Of a stretch of 64,000 bases of DNA, positions 25,196 through 36,123 are shown piece after piece. The translations under genes were made by a program, and so were the position numbers. Within the stretch, counting starts at the first letter, position 1, and each line of letters begins with the position of its first letter. The stretch comes from Leifsonia psychrotolerans. Its GTDB lineage: Bacteria; Actinomycetota; Actinomycetes; Actinomycetales; Microbacteriaceae. The notes beneath the pieces are model-generated. The model saw only the letters and a program-made list of their open reading frames with translations. It made no database searches and was not told where the DNA came from. The stretch is from positions 1,240,001 to 1,304,000 of the forward strand of contig NZ_JACCFM010000001.1 in NCBI RefSeq assembly GCF_013410665.1, given 5' to 3'.

Positions 25196-26593
25196 CTATT
25201 CGGAGCGGCCGGTCACCAGATTCGCATTGTTTGTGCCGACGAGCGCCATGTTGTGCAGCGACTCGCTTCCGACGGTGAAATAGGCGTTGTGACCGATCGA
25301 ACCGTTCAGCCACCGGCCGCTTACCGCATCGCGTGATCCCGAGACGCCGAGCCGATTCGCTCCGAACGCGGCAGAGCCGGGATCGCTTCCGAAGAACGCG
25401 CTATTGGCTGCCGGATCCCAGTCGGCCTCCCCGACAAAGACGGTGCGCGCCGGGACAGCGAGTTCCTCGACGGATTGGGCGGGGCTCCCGGGCGAGCCGA
25501 CGAGAATGAGCGAATCAGCCCGTACCGCCCCGCTGGCCAACGCGACGAGTGCCACAGTCGAGCCGTAGGAATGACCGATCACGTTGAGGTACGGCTGGTG
25601 GGCACCGCGGGCGACGCTCAGACCCTGCCATGCTCGCTCGAGGAGAATGGCACCGTTTTCGGCACGCTCAAGCCCGCCGACGGTGAAGAGATCCGGCGTC
25701 TGATATCCGATCCAGGCGATTACCGAGACGGTGGGGAGCCGGTCGGTCTGGAATCGGGTTGCACGCAACACCGATCTTTCTTCCTCGTACACGTCCTCGG
25801 CGGTGGCCGCCCAGTTGACGAGTTGATCCCGAACTCCGTAATTCAAACCCGGCACGAGATAGGTCACGAAGTCGGCGGTGTCGGGATTGCCGATCGCGAT
25901 CGCCGCCCGCCCGCCGTCGGCGGGATCGAGTTGCACCAGGTATCGCGTAGCCCCACCCACCCGGGGCGTGACTGCCGCGTTGACCTGCGCGAGCAGGGCA
26001 CTTTCGGACTCCAGCTCGCTTTCTTCACCTGCCGTCGTCGCTGAGCGCAACCTCTTCTTCAGCTGGGCCACGGCGTCCGAGAGCTCCCGACGATTGGCCT
26101 CGTTCCGGGTCTGAAATGGTATGCCGTCGAGGTTTCCGACGACTCGAGGAGCAGCGTGAGTGAGGGCTGCGCGCTGATCGGCCCCCAAATCCTGCCACCA
26201 TCGACCCACGGCGGGCGCCGCGGGCGGGGCGGCGAGCAGCGCATCCACGTTCGCGAGCTGCGACGACATGAACCGCTTCAGCTCTGCACTGCTCTGCGCG
26301 GCCATCGCGGTGAGGGTTTCGATTCCGGATGCCGCGGCACGAGACGTACCGACACCAGACCCACGAACGGGCCGTAAAGCGACGGGAAGAACCGTCGCCG
26401 AACCGGCAGGCGTGGCAGGCACCGCGACAGACGTCGACGGCGCGATTTCAGGCGCAACATGAACAGCTGCCACTTCGGGCGTCCCCCCGAAAGCCAGCGA
26501 GACTGCCAATACCGCTGCCAGATTGAACAGCAAACTCGAGCCGGTCCCCTCGTACTCGAAGGGCACACCGTTGGCCCCACGCCGGATAGGCAC
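25196..26593 (-). CDS. Secreted alpha/beta-hydrolase, DUF1023 family
   Basis: A 465-residue protein. A hydrophobic N-terminal segment (residues about 19-38, LLFNLAAVLAVSLAFGG) suggests export or membrane anchoring. The central part has an alpha-helical region (120-260). The C-terminal DUF1023 alpha/beta-hydrolase domain has nucleophile elbow VIGHSYGSTV, an acidic strand (FVGEADWDP) and a late His (SIGHNAYF). Substrate is unknown. GTG 26593 is the farthest start; GTG 26563 would give a more typical signal peptide. It lies upstream of gatC on the same strand. Confidence 0.8.
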   Translation of the reverse strand: MPIRRGANGVPFEYEGTGSSLLFNLAAVLAVSLAFGGTPEVAAVHVAPEIAPSTSVAVPATPAGSATVLPVALRPVRGSGVGTSRAAASGIETLTAMAAQSSAELKRFMSSQLANVDALLAAPPAAPAVGRWWQDLGADQRAALTHAAPRVVGNLDGIPFQTRNEANRRELSDAVAQLKKRLRSATTAGEESELESESALLAQVNAAVTPRVGGATRYLVQLDPADGGRAAIAIGNPDTADFVTYLVPGLNYGVRDQLVNWAATAEDVYEEERSVLRATRFQTDRLPTVSVIAWIGYQTPDLFTVGGLERAENGAILLERAWQGLSVARGAHQPYLNVIGHSYGSTVALVALASGAVRADSLILVGSPGSPAQSVEELAVPARTVFVGEADWDPAANSAFFGSDPGSAAFGANRLGVSGSRDAVSGRWLNGSIGHNAYFTVGSESLHNMALVGTNNANLVTGRSE

Positions 26594-26674
26594 CCGGTGC
26601 CTTAACCCTACTCAGCGCAGTCCGGCCCGCGAAGACGCTGTCTCCCCCCTTTCTGGGGTGATTATGGCGCGTCG

Positions 26675-28969
<2,295 letters not shown>

Positions 28970-29008
28970 GAGATCAGGACCGACACCGAAACGCCGGGCA
29001 CGCGGCGA

Positions 29009-30442
29009 TTAGCCGTCGGCCGCAACCACGACGATGTTCTGCGTGGCGGCCGGGTTGCCCGGCGCGTCCAGCGTGAGAATTCGTCTCGATGTATCCCAGT
29101 GTGCAATCGTGGCCCCGTCGACCGCGGCACCGTGTGGGAACCCCACTGCAGGAAGGTAAAGCTCTGTCGGGGCGGCGGCTGCGGCATCCGGCGTGAAGCT
29201 GAATTCGAGTCGATCCGGCGCGCTCGAGAGCGTCTGGAGAGTCCCGGCGACCGCCCTCAGGTAGGGCCTGTCGATCGCGGCGACGAGGTTGCGGGCGGTG
29301 ACGCCGTCGGTGTCGTACGGCCCCCACAAGCCGTTATCACGTGACCAATAGGCCACACCGGCGTGGATGCCATCCATCTGCGCGTAGACCGTGTCCACAT
29401 AATCGAGGGCGCCCGGCAGCGTCGTGTCGAGACCGAATTCACCGAGAATGATCGGAACGTTCCCGAGCCGTGCAGCCGTGCGTTTCGTGTTGCCGATCCA
29501 CGAGGCGATGGTCGCGTCGACCATGTCGCGAGAACCGCCCGAGTAGCCGCCGCCGAGATCCATCGCGAGCGGGTAGAGGTGCGGGCAGAACGCCACCCTC
29601 GCCTCGCCCGGGCGCGAGTCGGTCACGACGCCCAGACCGCTCGGCAGACCCCAGTTCACACCCATCGCCTGCGGCTCCAGACACGCCCAGCTGTCGGGAT
29701 CGACGGTGCGGATGGCGTCGAGGCTCTGCTGGTACAGGTTCGTCAGCGGGCCGGCCTCGAAAGCGGGCCCCTGCAGCGTGCCGCCAAACGGCTCGTTCAT
29801 CAGGTCGTAGGCGATGACCGTCGGATTGGAGGCAAACTGTGTCGCGACCGCTTTCCATGCGTTGACGTAGTGGTCCATCAACTCGGGGTGGGTGCCCGTG
29901 GTGTTCCAGAAGTTGTCGAACGCCCGGATCACCCCCGCATCGAGGTAATAGAGCTCCCACATATCGTGTTGGCCGATCGGAAGACCGTCGGTGTACGTCG
30001 CCCAGCCCGGTGCACCATTTCCGATCCCCATGCCGGGCACGATCTCGGTTCCCCACAGGTCCTGGTGCATGTCGAGCATGACGTGATAGCCCTGCTTGGC
30101 GAACCAGTCGACGCGGGTTTCAACCTCGGCGAGGTAGGCCTGATCGTAGATTCCAGGCTGCGGCTCCACAGCGCGCCAGGAGATCAGGAACCGCACGAAA
30201 TTCGTGCCCATGTCGGCATTTTCACGGGCCAGGTCCGCCTCGGTAAAGCGTGGCAGGCCGTCGACAGACGACTTAGCACTCCCGGCGGTTGAGAATCCGT
30301 GCAGTCCGAGGGCTCGTCCGCTCGTATCAGTGATCGCCGAACGCTCCGCAACCGGCATCAGCTGTCGCACGAATGCACTCTCACCTCCGGCGACAACCAG
30401 GGCAGCCAGAGCAACCAGGGAGAAGACCCGAGCACGATTCAT
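29009..30442 (-). CDS. Secreted glycoside hydrolase family 5 enzyme (endoglycoceramidase-like)
   Basis: A 477-residue secreted enzyme with an N-terminal signal peptide (VFSLVALAALVVAGG). The GH5 catalytic barrel has VRFLISWRAVEPQPG, LDMHQDLWG, acid/base Glu217 (YDLMNEPFG) and nucleophile Glu335 (ILGEFGLDT). LDMHQD and the C-terminal beta domain (about 395-477) are most like the endoglycoceramidase/glycosylceramidase subgroup rather than cellulases. The substrate could be a glycolipid or other beta-glycoside; this is inference. It lies 51 bases upstream of ligA, on the same strand. Confidence 0.85.
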   Translation of the reverse strand: MNRARVFSLVALAALVVAGGESAFVRQLMPVAERSAITDTSGRALGLHGFSTAGSAKSSVDGLPRFTEADLARENADMGTNFVRFLISWRAVEPQPGIYDQAYLAEVETRVDWFAKQGYHVMLDMHQDLWGTEIVPGMGIGNGAPGWATYTDGLPIGQHDMWELYYLDAGVIRAFDNFWNTTGTHPELMDHYVNAWKAVATQFASNPTVIAYDLMNEPFGGTLQGPAFEAGPLTNLYQQSLDAIRTVDPDSWACLEPQAMGVNWGLPSGLGVVTDSRPGEARVAFCPHLYPLAMDLGGGYSGGSRDMVDATIASWIGNTKRTAARLGNVPIILGEFGLDTTLPGALDYVDTVYAQMDGIHAGVAYWSRDNGLWGPYDTDGVTARNLVAAIDRPYLRAVAGTLQTLSSAPDRLEFSFTPDAAAAAPTELYLPAVGFPHGAAVDGATIAHWDTSRRILTLDAPGNPAATQNIVVVAADG

Positions 30443-30479
30443 GTTGGATCCATTCGACGGTGACGGAAACGACTGACCC

Positions 30480-30485
30480 TAGTAT
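30480..30485 (+). promoter_or_regulatory. Candidate -10 hexamer of a leaderless membrane-protein gene
   Basis: TAGTAT lies 6 nt before the ATG at 30492, in a 49-base divergent gap shared with the GH5 gene. No Shine-Dalgarno is present. Confidence 0.4.
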
Positions 30486-30491
30486 GGCCGT

Positions 30492-31121
30492 ATGCACACG
30501 CGAATCTTCGCGCGGTGGATCAGTGTCGACCACCGCCCCGGGCTGACGGCCCTCATCATTCTTTTTCTCACGTCAGCGTTGTTCGGCGCCTGGAGCATCA
30601 TGGGCTCCTGGGCGACCCACGCGTCGGTGCTTCTCGTGCCGGGTGCCATCGGCGTTCCCTTCGGCATTCCACCGGTTCGCCTCAGCCCACTCGGCGGCAC
30701 CACCGCGGGCTTCTTTCTTGTCGACCTGATCGCAGCGGCCGCGATGCTTGTCGTCGCGGCGATGCGTCTCGAGAATTCTGTCCGCAGACATCCGAACGGC
30801 GGTGCGGCCCGTGCATTCTGGGCGGCCTGGGGTGCGAGTGTCTGCGGCGTCATCGTCGGCAACCTGATCCGCGCGATCTACACCACGTTCGTCGTCGATG
30901 CCAACCTCATCGGCTATCTCGGCATTCTCGTCGGCGCCGTGCTGTTCGCTGCGATCTGGGGTGGCGCCGTCGGCATTCTGCCGGGCATCGTGGCCGCCCT
31001 CGTGCGCCTCGCCAGCCGTCCCCGTGCGACGGATCCGGCCCCTCTCGTCGGGCCGGAGCCGCTCATCGGGCCGGAGCCGCTCATCGGGCCGGAGCCCCAC
31101 CGAGGTGTGGCTACGCCCTGA
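30492..31121 (+). CDS. Small membrane protein of unknown function with GPEPLI repeats
   Basis: A 209-residue protein with four predicted membrane helices: about 18-40, 66-90 ([18 protein letters not shown]), 106-130 and 140-165. The C-terminal cytoplasmic tail has a repeated hexapeptide GPEPLI (2.7 copies). The 3' end overlaps the convergent mnmA gene by 11 bases. The family is not recognised. It is the only plus-strand gene between 20.4 and 33.5 kb. Confidence 0.75.
   Translation: MHTRIFARWISVDHRPGLTALIILFLTSALFGAWSIMGSWATHASVLLVPGAIGVPFGIPPVRLSPLGGTTAGFFLVDLIAAAAMLVVAAMRLENSVRRHPNGGAARAFWAAWGASVCGVIVGNLIRAIYTTFVVDANLIGYLGILVGAVLFAAIWGGAVGILPGIVAALVRLASRPRATDPAPLVGPEPLIGPEPLIGPEPHRGVATP
31050..31097 (+). 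repeat. 18-bp in-frame tandem repeat GGGCCGGAGCCGCTCATC
   Basis: Two full units (31050-31067, 31068-31085) and a partial third encode the Gly-Pro-Glu-Pro-Leu-Ile tail of the membrane protein just before its stop and the overlap with mnmA. Confidence 0.9.
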
Positions 31122-32280
31122 CTGCCGCCTGAGACTCGGCAACCAGGTCGACGGGGACCGCAGAGACCGTGCGGTCGATCGTGCACTGGCCCAGCACCCG
31201 CGTGCCGACGTAGACCACGGCGGTCTGTCCGGGTGCGACGCCGTTCAGAGGCTCGTTCGGAATGATCTTGAGTTCAACCGCACCGTCGGGGACACCGTCA
31301 GCGTCCGCGAGGGGAACCACCTGTGCGACAGCGGGAACCGGGTCGGCGTGGGCGCGAATCTGCACCTCACAGTCGAACGCCAGATCGGGATGTGCGGGCG
31401 GGAGTCCCGCCCAGGTGAACTTCGAGCCGGCGATCTCCGCGATGTCGAGGGCCGCACGGGGTCCGACGACGACCTCGTTGGTCTTGGGGCGAATCTCAAG
31501 CACGAAGCGCGGCTTGCCGTCGTTGGTCGGAAATCCGACGCTGATCCCCTTGCGCTGACCGACCGTGAAGGCGAGGGCTCCGTCGTGCGTGCCGATCACC
31601 GCGCCTGTCCGGTCGAGCACGGCGCCCGGTTCGGCGCCGACCTTGTCGGCGAGCCAGCCACGGGTGTTGCCGTCGGGAATGAAACAGATGTCGTGGGAGT
31701 CGGGTTTATTCGCGACGGAGAAGCCGCGCTCAGCGGCTTCGGCACGCACTTCGGCCTTCGATGGGGTCGCCCCGAGCGGGAACATCGAGTGCGCCAACTG
31801 CTCGGCGGTGAGCACGCCCAGCACGTAGGACTGGTCTTTCGCCCAGGCCGCCGCGCGGTGCAGCTCCGTGTTGCCGTCGGCATCCGTGACGATGTTCGCG
31901 TAGTGGCCGGTCGCAACGGCGTCGAATCCGAGCGCGAGCGCCTTCTCGAGCAGCGCGGCGAACTTGATGCGTTCGTTGCAGCGCATACACGGGTTCGGGG
32001 TGCGCCCGGCCGTGTATTCGGCGATGAAGTCGTCAACGACGTCGAGCTTGAAACGTTCGGAGAAGTCCCAGACGTAGTACGGGATCCCGATGATATTGGC
32101 GGCGCGCTGGGCATCCATCGAGTCTTCAATGGTGCAACAGCCACGGGCGCCGGTGCGGAGCGTTCCCGGCATTCGGCTGAGGGCCAGATGCACCCCCACG
32201 ACCTCATGCCCCGCCTCGACTGCGCGGGCAGCGGCGACGGCGGAGTCGACACCGCCACTCATTGCTGCTAAAACCTTCAC
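31111..32280 (-). CDS. mnmA: tRNA-specific 2-thiouridylase
   Basis: A 389-residue MnmA that thiolates U34 of Lys/Glu/Gln tRNAs. The ATP-pyrophosphatase P-loop is [11 protein letters not shown] (residues 7-17). The catalytic cysteines are Cys98 in NPCMRC and Cys199 in HDICFIPDG. It lies 47 bases downstream of a cysteine desulfurase gene that can supply the persulfide sulfur. Length is close to the usual 360-380. Confidence 0.96.
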   Translation of the reverse strand: MKVLAAMSGGVDSAVAAARAVEAGHEVVGVHLALSRMPGTLRTGARGCCTIEDSMDAQRAANIIGIPYYVWDFSERFKLDVVDDFIAEYTAGRTPNPCMRCNERIKFAALLEKALALGFDAVATGHYANIVTDADGNTELHRAAAWAKDQSYVLGVLTAEQLAHSMFPLGATPSKAEVRAEAAERGFSVANKPDSHDICFIPDGNTRGWLADKVGAEPGAVLDRTGAVIGTHDGALAFTVGQRKGISVGFPTNDGKPRFVLEIRPKTNEVVVGPRAALDIAEIAGSKFTWAGLPPAHPDLAFDCEVQIRAHADPVPAVAQVVPLADADGVPDGAVELKIIPNEPLNGVAPGQTAVVYVGTRVLGQCTIDRTVSAVPVDLVAESQAAVRA

Positions 32281-32327
32281 CGGATAAGTGTACGCGGCAC
32301 TGGCTGAGTGTCGCTCGGCCGCCGAAA

Positions 32328-33515
32328 CTAAAGCGTCGGAGTGCGGTCGGCGAACCCGGCGAGCGACGCCTGTGCATACGCCGCCGGCAGTGCTGCGATC
32401 AACGCGTCGATGTCATCGGCAGTGGTCGTGCGTCCGAGCGTCACCCGCAACGCCCCCCGAGCCTCCACCTCGCTCCGACCCATCGCGCGTAAGACGTGTG
32501 AGGGCTCGGCGATGCCGGCCTGGCAGGCCGACCCTGTCGAGACCGATACCCCGGCGACGTCGAGTAGGAACAGCAACGAATCGCCCTCACAGCCGCCGAA
32601 GGTGAAGTGGGCTGTACCGGCGAGCCGGCCGGCGGCATCCGGGTCGCCGTTCACGACGACCGCGGGCACCGCACCCTGCACGCCCGCAACCAGCCGGTCA
32701 CGCAAGGCGCCCAGACGCAGAGTCTCTGAGCGGATCTGCGCGGTTGCCGCCGTGGCGGCCACGGCGAAGGAGACGGCCGCCGCGACGTCCTGTGTGCCAC
32801 TGCGCACCTGACGCTGCTGCCCACCACCGTGGATCAATGGTTCGACCTTCGCGGTGCGGGCCAGAACGAGGGCACCGATGCCCACTGGACCACCGATCTT
32901 GTGGGCCGAAATGCTGAGGGCAGACACACCCACCGCGGCGAGCGCCGCAAAGTCGATCGGTTGGTGCCCATAGGCCGACACGGCGTCGATATGAACGGGG
33001 ATACCGTGGGCTGCGGCGAGTGCCGCCACGTCTGCCACGGGCTGCACGGTTCCGACCTCGTTGTTCGCGGCGAGCAGGGTGACGAGCGCGACGTCGTCGG
33101 GGTTGCGGGCAATTGCGCGCTCGAGTGCCGCCACGTCGATCCGGCCGAGTGCATCCAGCGGGATCCACTCGACGAGGGCGTTCTCGTGACTGACCAACCA
33201 ATCAATGGTGTCGATAGTGGCGTGGTGTTCTCCCCCGGGAGCGAGGATGCGGCGGCGCGGCGAGCGCGCCCAGTACAGTCCCTTGATTCCCAGGTTCACC
33301 GATTCGGTTCCCCCGCCGGTGAAGACCACCTCAATGGGGTCGCAGCGGACGCTCGCGGCCACCTGCTCGCGAGCCTCCTCGAGCATCCGTTTCGCATTCT
33401 GTCCGTGACTGTGGATCGAAGCAGGGTTGCCGACCAGGGTCATCGCCTGCGCATAGGCATCAATCGCAGCGGGGAGCATCGGTGTCGTCGCCGCATGGTC
33501 CAGGTAAACGGTCAT
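32328..33515 (-). CDS. Cysteine desulfurase (NifS/IscS family)
   Basis: A PLP enzyme of about 395 residues that takes sulfur from cysteine. It starts [13 protein letters not shown]; the PLP lysine lies in [12 protein letters not shown] and the active-site Cys in [12 protein letters not shown] 33515 (GAGG 8 nt upstream) is preferred to GTG 33524, which nearly touches the same site. Upstream of mnmA on the same strand, it is probably its sulfur donor and may also serve Fe-S assembly. It is divergent from glgX with only 33 bases between starts. Confidence 0.94.
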   Translation of the reverse strand: MTVYLDHAATTPMLPAAIDAYAQAMTLVGNPASIHSHGQNAKRMLEEAREQVAASVRCDPIEVVFTGGGTESVNLGIKGLYWARSPRRRILAPGGEHHATIDTIDWLVSHENALVEWIPLDALGRIDVAALERAIARNPDDVALVTLLAANNEVGTVQPVADVAALAAAHGIPVHIDAVSAYGHQPIDFAALAAVGVSALSISAHKIGGPVGIGALVLARTAKVEPLIHGGGQQRQVRSGTQDVAAAVSFAVAATAATAQIRSETLRLGALRDRLVAGVQGAVPAVVVNGDPDAAGRLAGTAHFTFGGCEGDSLLFLLDVAGVSVSTGSACQAGIAEPSHVLRAMGRSEVEARGALRVTLGRTTTADDIDALIAALPAAYAQASLAGFADRTPTL

Positions 33516-33535
33516 TTCACACACCTCACACTCAT

Positions 33536-33541
33536 TACTCT
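33536..33541 (+). promoter_or_regulatory. Candidate -10 hexamer of a leaderless glgX transcript
   Basis: TACTCT lies 7 nt before the glgX ATG, within the 33-base gap between glgX and the divergent desulfurase start. There is no Shine-Dalgarno, and any -35 would lie inside the divergent gene's start region. Confidence 0.4.
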
Positions 33542-33548
33542 AGAACGC

Positions 33549-35603
33549 ATGAGTGCCTCTGATGATCTGCACGACCTCGGAGTGCGGCTCACCCCGAGTG
33601 GTGGTGAGCTGCGGGTATGGTCCGAGCAGGCGGATGCCATGGAGCTCTGCCTCTTCGACGACACCGACCCGAATTGGATCGTCACGACTCTTCCCCTGGC
33701 GCGGGACAGTCACAATGTGTGGTCGGCGACGACGCCTCTGCTGGTGCCGGGGCGTCGCTACGGCATTCGAGTGTCGGGTCCGTCGGGCACGAACAACGCC
33801 TTTCAGCCTGAACTGACGCTCATCGAGCCCTATTCGCGGGGCGTGGTGCGGGTCGGAACCGGCCGCTACCACTCGGTCGTCGTCGACACCGCATTCGACT
33901 GGGGGTCTTCGACGAAGCCACAGATTCCGCATGGTCGCGCCGTGCTCTATGAGGCGCACGTGCGCGGGCTCACCAAGCAGAACCGAGCCATCCCCGCCGA
34001 ACTGCGCGGCACCTACGCCGGACTCGCCCACCCCGAGACGATCGCCTACCTCACCGATCTCGGTGTCACCTCGGTTGAGTTGCTTCCGGTACATGCCTTT
34101 CTGCCCGAGCAGCGCCTGATCAAACAGGGACTCATCAACTATTGGGGCTACAACACCGCGAACTTCTTCAGCCCTCACCCGGAGTACGCAACCTCATCGG
34201 CGCAGGCAGCGGGGCCCGGGGCCGTGCTTACCGAATTCAAAACAATGGTCAGGCTGCTGCATGAGGCCGGCCTCGAGGTCATCCTCGACGTGGTCTATAA
34301 CCACACCGCTGAGGAAGGCCTGGGTGGGCCGGTGACGAGCCTGCGCGGCATTGACAATGCCGCCTATTACCGGCACGACGCCTCCGGCGCCTCCCTCGAT
34401 GTGACCGGATGCGGCAACACCGTCAACTATTCACACGAGGTTCCGCAGCGTCTGGTGCTCGACTCCCTGCGCTACTGGGCCGACGAGGTGCAGATTGACG
34501 GGTTCCGGTTCGACCTGGCCGTCACGCTCGGCCGGGACGCCGATCTGAACTTTCAGCCCGACCATCCCCTCCTCACCGCCATCCGCGACGACTCCCGGCT
34601 CTCCGGCGTGAAGATCATCGCCGAGCCGTGGGATCTGGGTCCCGGCGGCTGGCAGACCGGGCATTTCGCCACCGGATGGACGGAGTGGAACGATCGTTAC
34701 CGCGATCGGATGCGGGATTTCTGGCTCGGCGACATCGCGCAGGCCCGACAGAGCGGGTCGGCCGGCAGCGGGATCGGCCGATTCGCAACCCGCCTGGCCG
34801 GGTCGGCGAATACGTTTGCCGCCGAGCGTGGACCGCTTGCCTCCCTCAATTTCATCACGGCCCACGACGGATTCACGCTGGCCGATCTGACTGCATACAA
34901 CGTGAAGCACAATCTGGGTAACGGCGAAGCCAACCGGGACGGCACCGACACCAATAACTCCTTCAATCACGGCGTCGAAGGCCCCAGCTCAGATCCGGTC
35001 ATCCTCGCGGCCCGGCGCAAGGCGATGCGCAACCTACTCGGTACCCTGCTGCTCTCGGCCGGTGTGCCGATGATCACGGCCGGCGACGAGTTCGGGCGCA
35101 GTCAACGCGGCAACAACAATGCCTACTGCCAGGACAGCGAATTGACCTGGCTCAACTGGGAGTTCGAGCCCTGGCAGCACGACCTGTACGGCGTCACGCG
35201 CCGCCTGCTGCAGGTGCGGCGCGAGAACCCGGCGCTTCGTCCCGAGCACTACGCCCGCCTCGGCGAGCATGTGCCGGGCTCAAGCCAGATGGACTGGTAC
35301 GACACCGGCGGCGGTTCCATGTCGGAATCCGATTGGAACTCCCCCGAGCAACGCACGCTGCAGTACATCACTGCCTCAACCCCGACGCAGAATGAGCGAA
35401 ACCGGGTACTGCTGGTCGTGCATGCCCTTGAGCAGGACACCGTCGTGACACTGGCCGAGCATCCAGAGGTCAGTGCGTACACCCTGCTCTGGGATTCCAA
35501 CCTCGATGCCGTTCCCGATCCGGCTGCTGCCGTCACCCCTCTGGGCCCCGGGTCCCGGGTTGTCGTCGCCGGAACCTCGATGCAGTTGTACCGTGCAGAC
35601 TAG
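33549..35603 (+). CDS. glgX: Glycogen debranching enzyme (isoamylase-type)
   Basis: A 684-residue GH13 enzyme that hydrolyses alpha-1,6 branches of phosphorylase-trimmed glycogen. It has an N-terminal CBM48-like domain (LGVRLTPSGGELRVW..). The catalytic barrel has VVYNHTAEEG, nucleophile Asp in DGFRFDLAV, acid/base Glu in IIAEPWDLGPGG, and FITAHDGFTLADL. The ATG at 33549 opens conserved sequence; frames upstream are shadow. The reaction links functionally to GlgP encoded nearby. Confidence 0.95.
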   Translation: MSASDDLHDLGVRLTPSGGELRVWSEQADAMELCLFDDTDPNWIVTTLPLARDSHNVWSATTPLLVPGRRYGIRVSGPSGTNNAFQPELTLIEPYSRGVVRVGTGRYHSVVVDTAFDWGSSTKPQIPHGRAVLYEAHVRGLTKQNRAIPAELRGTYAGLAHPETIAYLTDLGVTSVELLPVHAFLPEQRLIKQGLINYWGYNTANFFSPHPEYATSSAQAAGPGAVLTEFKTMVRLLHEAGLEVILDVVYNHTAEEGLGGPVTSLRGIDNAAYYRHDASGASLDVTGCGNTVNYSHEVPQRLVLDSLRYWADEVQIDGFRFDLAVTLGRDADLNFQPDHPLLTAIRDDSRLSGVKIIAEPWDLGPGGWQTGHFATGWTEWNDRYRDRMRDFWLGDIAQARQSGSAGSGIGRFATRLAGSANTFAAERGPLASLNFITAHDGFTLADLTAYNVKHNLGNGEANRDGTDTNNSFNHGVEGPSSDPVILAARRKAMRNLLGTLLLSAGVPMITAGDEFGRSQRGNNNAYCQDSELTWLNWEFEPWQHDLYGVTRRLLQVRRENPALRPEHYARLGEHVPGSSQMDWYDTGGGSMSESDWNSPEQRTLQYITASTPTQNERNRVLLVVHALEQDTVVTLAEHPEVSAYTLLWDSNLDAVPDPAAAVTPLGPGSRVVVAGTSMQLYRAD

Positions 35604-35607
35604 AGGC

Positions 35608-36102
35608 GTGGTGAAGAAGACGACCGGCGGCACCGGCACGCCCGCAACCCTCGCTTTGACGCAGGCCGGGATCGCCTTTCTGCCGCACCTCTATGAGCAT
35701 GACCCTGCCGCGCCCAATTTCGGGCTCGAGGCTGCGGAGAAGCTCGGTCTCGAACCGGACCGCGTCTTCAAGACGCTGCTCGCCGATGCGGACGGTGTGC
35801 TGGTGGTCGCCATTGTGCCGGTCACAGGCCTGCTCGATCTGAAGGCTCTCGCGGCAGCAGTCGGCGCCAAGAAGGCGACAATGGCCGACCCCCGACTCGC
35901 CGAGCGCAAGACCGGCTACGTGGTGGGCGGCATCAGCCCGATCGGTCAGAAAACCGCGTTGACGACGGTGATCGACGAGTCTGCCGAACTCTTCGACACC
36001 GTGTTCGTTTCGGGTGGCCGCCGCGGTTTCGACATCGAGCTTGCCCCCGCAGCGCTTGCCCGGGCGACCGGCGGAACCTTCGTCGCACTCGCCCGCGGCT
36101 AA
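35608..36102 (+). CDS. YbaK/EbsC-type Cys-tRNA(Pro)/aminoacyl-tRNA deacylase
   Basis: About 164 residues matching the YbaK deacylase family, which removes Cys (or other misacylated residues) from tRNA(Pro). Elements seen are EAAEKLGLEPDRVFKTLLAD, a catalytic-pocket strand LLDLKALAAAVGAKKATMAD, and GYVVGGISPIGQK. It starts at GTG 35608 or 35611, just 4-7 bases after the glgX stop, so it is likely read through from glgX. It converges on glgP. Confidence 0.92.
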   Translation: MVKKTTGGTGTPATLALTQAGIAFLPHLYEHDPAAPNFGLEAAEKLGLEPDRVFKTLLADADGVLVVAIVPVTGLLDLKALAAAVGAKKATMADPRLAERKTGYVVGGISPIGQKTALTTVIDESAELFDTVFVSGGRRGFDIELAPAALARATGGTFVALARG

Positions 36103-36123
36103 CGGGTCAGCACGCGAGGCGGC

